64,000 nt of DNA from Gonatopus flavifemur (taxonomy: Eukaryota; Arthropoda; Insecta; Hymenoptera; Dryinidae), in NCBI GenBank assembly GCA_018340375.1, contig JAFFJZ010000001.1, positions 71,850,001-71,914,000 on the forward strand, given 5' to 3'. Every line of letters starts with the position of its first letter. Position 1 is the stretch's first letter. Positions 60,235-64,000 of the stretch are shown piece by piece. Both the position numbers and the translations under genes were made by a program. Below the pieces are notes generated by a model. That model did not search any database and had not been told where the DNA came from. It was given only the letters and a program-made list of their open reading frames with translations.

Positions 60235-63200
60235 GCACCTAATTAAACTACGATGATAGTATAATCGTTACGTTGACATTAGTAGCTTTCTCGAACACGC
60301 GAAACATTTTTATTATCCCAACATGGGATTTTAGTTTTAGTGTTTCCACGTGTTAACACCTCCATTTGTGACCATCTTCCCTATGCTTTTCTCTTTCTCT
60401 CCTAAGTGCTTCAAGTTTTAATGGCAGTTTATAATTCCTTGACCCTCGCAAACAAATGTTATATAGCTGTATATATGTAATGAGGACTATAAAATGACTG
60501 CAGAACTCCAATAGATAGAAAGTCTATATCCACCCTGTCCATAAATGCCGATCCTTTTGATTTCACCTACCATCATAAAATGAAACGATGCTTTGTACCC
60601 AAATACCTTCTTGCATGTATATACACGTATATATTCACGTACACGCGCACATATAAACGAAGATGGGCGGACTCCAGTCATGGAGTCATTGTCGATGACG
60701 GATTCGTCTTTTGACGGATCGATCATAAACCACGCACGAATGTTTTCTTGGAAATGGTGAAAGCCAAATACGGTTATTCGATCCATGGCGCCCCTTCATC
60801 CCCACTTCATCTCTTCACGCCCCCTATTTTTGCCTCCACTAAAATCGTTCATTCCTCTTTTCCTTCTCTCTTTTATTCGATGTACTTTAGTTTGGCTCAC
60901 CACCCGCTGCTTTTAGAGAAACTCCAACCGGGATTATGTCAGGATTACAGGATCTTCCCATCTTTGTACCACCGTGTCATTTTTTCTCTCCTCGTATAGA
61001 AGGAAAAAAGGATTGCGTGTTTTTCGCGGAAAGAATTTTTTTTCTCAATAAAATGTTCCGGAACGATGAACCAATAATTTTAGTACAAATTTCATTGAAA
61101 CTATCGTACTTTGTATCGTGCTGAATTTTTTTTCCATCCATGAGATTGGACATTTCCAAGGACTTGATAACCTTGAATTAGAGAGTACATTGAGAATAAG
61201 AGAATTAGAGATAAACGTGCCATTTGAGTTGTTCTGTCAATTTCAACCGATTAAATTGGGTCACGAGAGGAAGAATAGTTTCCAATAATTCCCAGGAACG
61301 AAACAAATGCAAATGCTTGAAAAAGGTTTTGTGTTGAACTTTTCATGCAGAAAAAATTTTGAGAAACTCTGAAGAAAAGGAGTGGTTTTCTGCAACCCAC
61401 TAAACAATCACCGTCAATCTCGTATTCCGGTAGTATATAATAATCTGTCTACTATGATTGATGCCCGCCAGCACTGCAGCCATACTACGCAAAGATGACG
61501 CTTTCGTGCAGCCCTAAATCCCAGTCACGTGAATTATTACAATGTTAATCGTTCGGTGGAATTCGAAACACTAGTTTTACATTCCAGGCATCGTTTTTCA
61601 AACCGACGAGCAAGAAAAAAAGATATAGAATCGAAATATATCAATTTTAGGGCGAACTTTACGTAAGTATCGGATTGATATGAAAATAATTCCCAAAGAT
61701 TTTTCTTGGAACATGGAAATGACCTACATTTTATAGGGGCGGACAGGTGACTTCCAGCACCTGAAGAGAAAACAAAAAAAGGAACAACGGGAGAGTCGGT
61801 AGTCATCCAACACGTTTCAAAGAGCTATAGATAGCTTGAACAGTACGAGTAGGTGTTCGCGCGAACGAACGTGGAAAGCATTTAGCAAGATGACGTCTGC
61901 ACATTCTAGACATCCCGACGCCCCGTGCGTGCGCTTCCAGTGATGATCATCCGCTACAAACCCGTGACGTAATTGTCGAATTCTTGTACCGACCGTGCGG
62001 CTTGGCATTTCGACCTTTCGAGGTCCCTCTTCTCTTCTAAATGATCTCCCGATACCCTGGAAAAACGCTCCATACGCTTCACTTTGAAATCAATTTAGTT
62101 CGATGGAGGGGCCATTCATCAAATCCTACACTTCCCATCTTTCCAGCATGTGTCAATAATAGCTGATCGAATGACCCTCGGCAATTAAAACTGACAAGAA
62201 GCCGCGTGTGAGTATATCTAAAACTTCGATGCCGTATGAATAATATTCTATTACCACGAAAGTAAAAGTTACAACAAACTATCACAATCATAAATCATGA
62301 GGATGGGACGCTGTGAAACCGGTTTTCTCGAATTTTCTTCGTAATAAACTCGCGTTGAGGCGAATCCCATTGGTGACTCGTGTGGCTCGTTTGAACACAT
62401 CACATCCCCTGCTACGTATCTTTGTTACCTAATGCACTCGTTGTACAGCACTTGAGCGGTTAATCGTTCTCGTGCTTTGTATCGTTATCTTCTTCTTAGC
62501 GACATACGACGTTGGTGCTTGATCGTTGGATCACCGTGAGGTCGAAGAATAGAGGTGCTACCATGATGATGAGGCGCTCCGAGGTCAAACGGGTTCTTCA
62601 TCTTAGAGACTGATGGAAGCTGACGAAGGATCAATTATCGTGCACGTGCACGTGCATGTGCGTGGTTCAGTGACTTTGAAAACCTCTTTAGTCGACACAT
62701 CTTGACAGGATATTTTCGATTATTGACACTTTATTGTGTACAGCCTGTTAATGTATCGACTGAAGCTAATGTCTTCTTACATAAATCCATAAGAGGAGAC
62801 TCGCAAATATCGTATCCACATCAGGCGAATATCTTCTTGTCTTTCAATATATTCAAATATATGGTATCTCGAATTCATATTATTAGCAATTTTTGGCTTT
62901 GCATCATTCCTGATTAGATGTAAAGAGTTTAAGATGTGTACTACCAAGTCGCTGGATTCTAGCCAAACACTTACCACAGATGATCCTCACCAACGACATC
63001 TCATCTATTCAAATTTCATATTCGAGGGCAGAGAGACTGTGCACCGACTAAAGACACCTAAACAAATCATGTTCTTGTAAAACAAGGGTCGAAAACTCTA
63101 TCTCTCTTGTATGTTTCATCCAGCAATAACTTGAATATAGTCTCGTAAAATTACCACCTGTTCCAGTTCTTTCGGTATCACCTGAATTATGGGAACTTCA

Positions 63201-64000
63201 TCACATGCTTGAAAATTCAAAAAGATATTTAAGAAAATTTGTACGCCATTTGCAGAGTTTCGTGATAAGAAATCAATCGATGTTCCGGGTAATAGGCGAT
63301 AGAAAGGTCAAAGTTCAATATTCAAGTCGTATTCATGCAGGATATGTACTTACATATAGCTATTATAAAGGGTAAGAAGAAGGCGTGGGAAGTGAATTAC
63401 GACGGTTATAGACAGCCGACGGCTATTTCCATCGTAGCAGGCGATTTAGTGGAATTGGTGGGGGCACTAAGTCTGAACTAATTTGCTTATTAATATTTCA
63501 CAACGCCGATCGCCCTGGGGGTTCGTGATATATCGTCTACCTTCCATATTCACCAGGTGGTATATCATTTTTTTTTTTATTTTTTCATCAGCATTCTTTG
63601 ATTCATACGATTTCTTACACTTATCTTCTCACTATTTATACTCACGTACTGTTATTTTTGCAATCATTCCTCTGTGTAAGGATACACCTTCTTACGATCT
63701 TCACTTCCCTGAGCTAATGGATAATTTCTCGCGATCAGATTATTTCAGTTAATTATTAAATTATTAAAGCTACTTGTAACTTGTGGAACCGTAAACGTAT
63801 AGGAATGATCCACAGGTATCGAAGGACTAAACAATCAACTCTCGAATGTTTGAAGTTTTGACATTTAAGGTGATACCAGCGACCCCTGAAGATGCAACCA
63901 GAACCATTGGTTAGAACAGGACACAACCAAAACTATTCCGAGAAATTACTCGAAAACAAAGAAATGAAATCGAAATATCGCTCTGTACAGACCTTCTTCG
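60235..64000. other. Intronic DNA to the end of the window
   Basis: No exon of the ARID gene or any other gene is recognised. Tandem E-boxes occur at 62643-62654. CpG-richer patches lie near 61820-62000 and 62320-62600. Open frames are all under 100 codons and without domains. Confidence 0.5.
62643..62654. promoter_or_regulatory. Two abutting CACGTG E-boxes
   Basis: CACGTGCACGTG at 62643-62654 is two perfect CACGTG palindromes end to end, followed by CATGTGCGTGG. The CACGTG core is bound by bHLH factors of the Myc/Max, Clock/Cycle and USF types. Motif evidence only. Confidence 0.4.

Noticed and set aside
52260..64000. Search for the next ARID exon (TPINRLP... continuation)
   Set aside because: No reading frame after an acceptor encodes the expected continuation, so the exon is presumed to lie beyond the window.

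Overview
This is AT-rich eukaryotic nuclear DNA with very low coding density, and it looks like insect sequence, most likely hymenopteran. One short exon has clean splice sites. Several palindromic TA-flanked miniature transposons carry CACGGAG or CACTGA ends, and one TTAA-flanked element and one dead mariner are present. There are no bacterial-style gene arrays, rRNA, tRNA or CRISPR. The insect call rests on the exon's near identity to fly Dead ringer as I remember it, plus the transposon content. The hymenopteran call is only an inference.

The one secure coding feature is at 52178-52250 on the + strand. It is a 73-nt internal exon encoding the start of the ARID DNA-binding domain of Dead ringer/Retained (ARID3 family). 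I can find neither the exon before it nor the exon that should continue the domain. The window is therefore best read as two very large introns of retn, about 52 kb upstream and at least 11.7 kb downstream of this exon, unless unrecognised short exons or nested genes lie inside.

Layout. 1-1.8 kb: a near-perfect hairpin MITE (155-622) and other repeat fragments. 4.1-4.7 kb: two more TA-flanked MITEs. 4.7-17 kb: mostly unremarkable DNA with purine-rich tracts, a mostly open minus-strand frame (12729-13415) and a GC-rich palindromic cluster (16655-16740). 17.4-20.4 kb: a TTAA element with about 110-bp inverted repeats (17484-17920), a hairpin MITE (19462-19713) and a small element with internal duplications (20172-20383). 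22.8-23.6 kb: a dispersed repeat with a MITE nested in it; a second copy lies at 55.8-56.7 kb. 27.6-28.3 kb: a possible divergent promoter and first-exon region. 33.3-35.3 kb: CpG-rich DNA, a repeat patch and an internally deleted mariner fossil. 37.8-38.3 kb: a possible 93-residue single-pass membrane microprotein followed by a GAGTGA/TCACTC repeat. 40-41 kb: two more inverted-repeat elements. 59.7-60.2 kb: a TATA motif, an open frame encoding a hydrophobic segment, and a polyadenylation signal. The rest looks like intronic DNA with possible regulatory motifs.

No set of genes forms a recognisable pathway here, and I did not find a convincing new multi-gene system. The leads most worth testing are the small membrane-protein frame, the possible divergent promoter, the complete-hairpin transposons and the isolated ARID exon with its giant introns.
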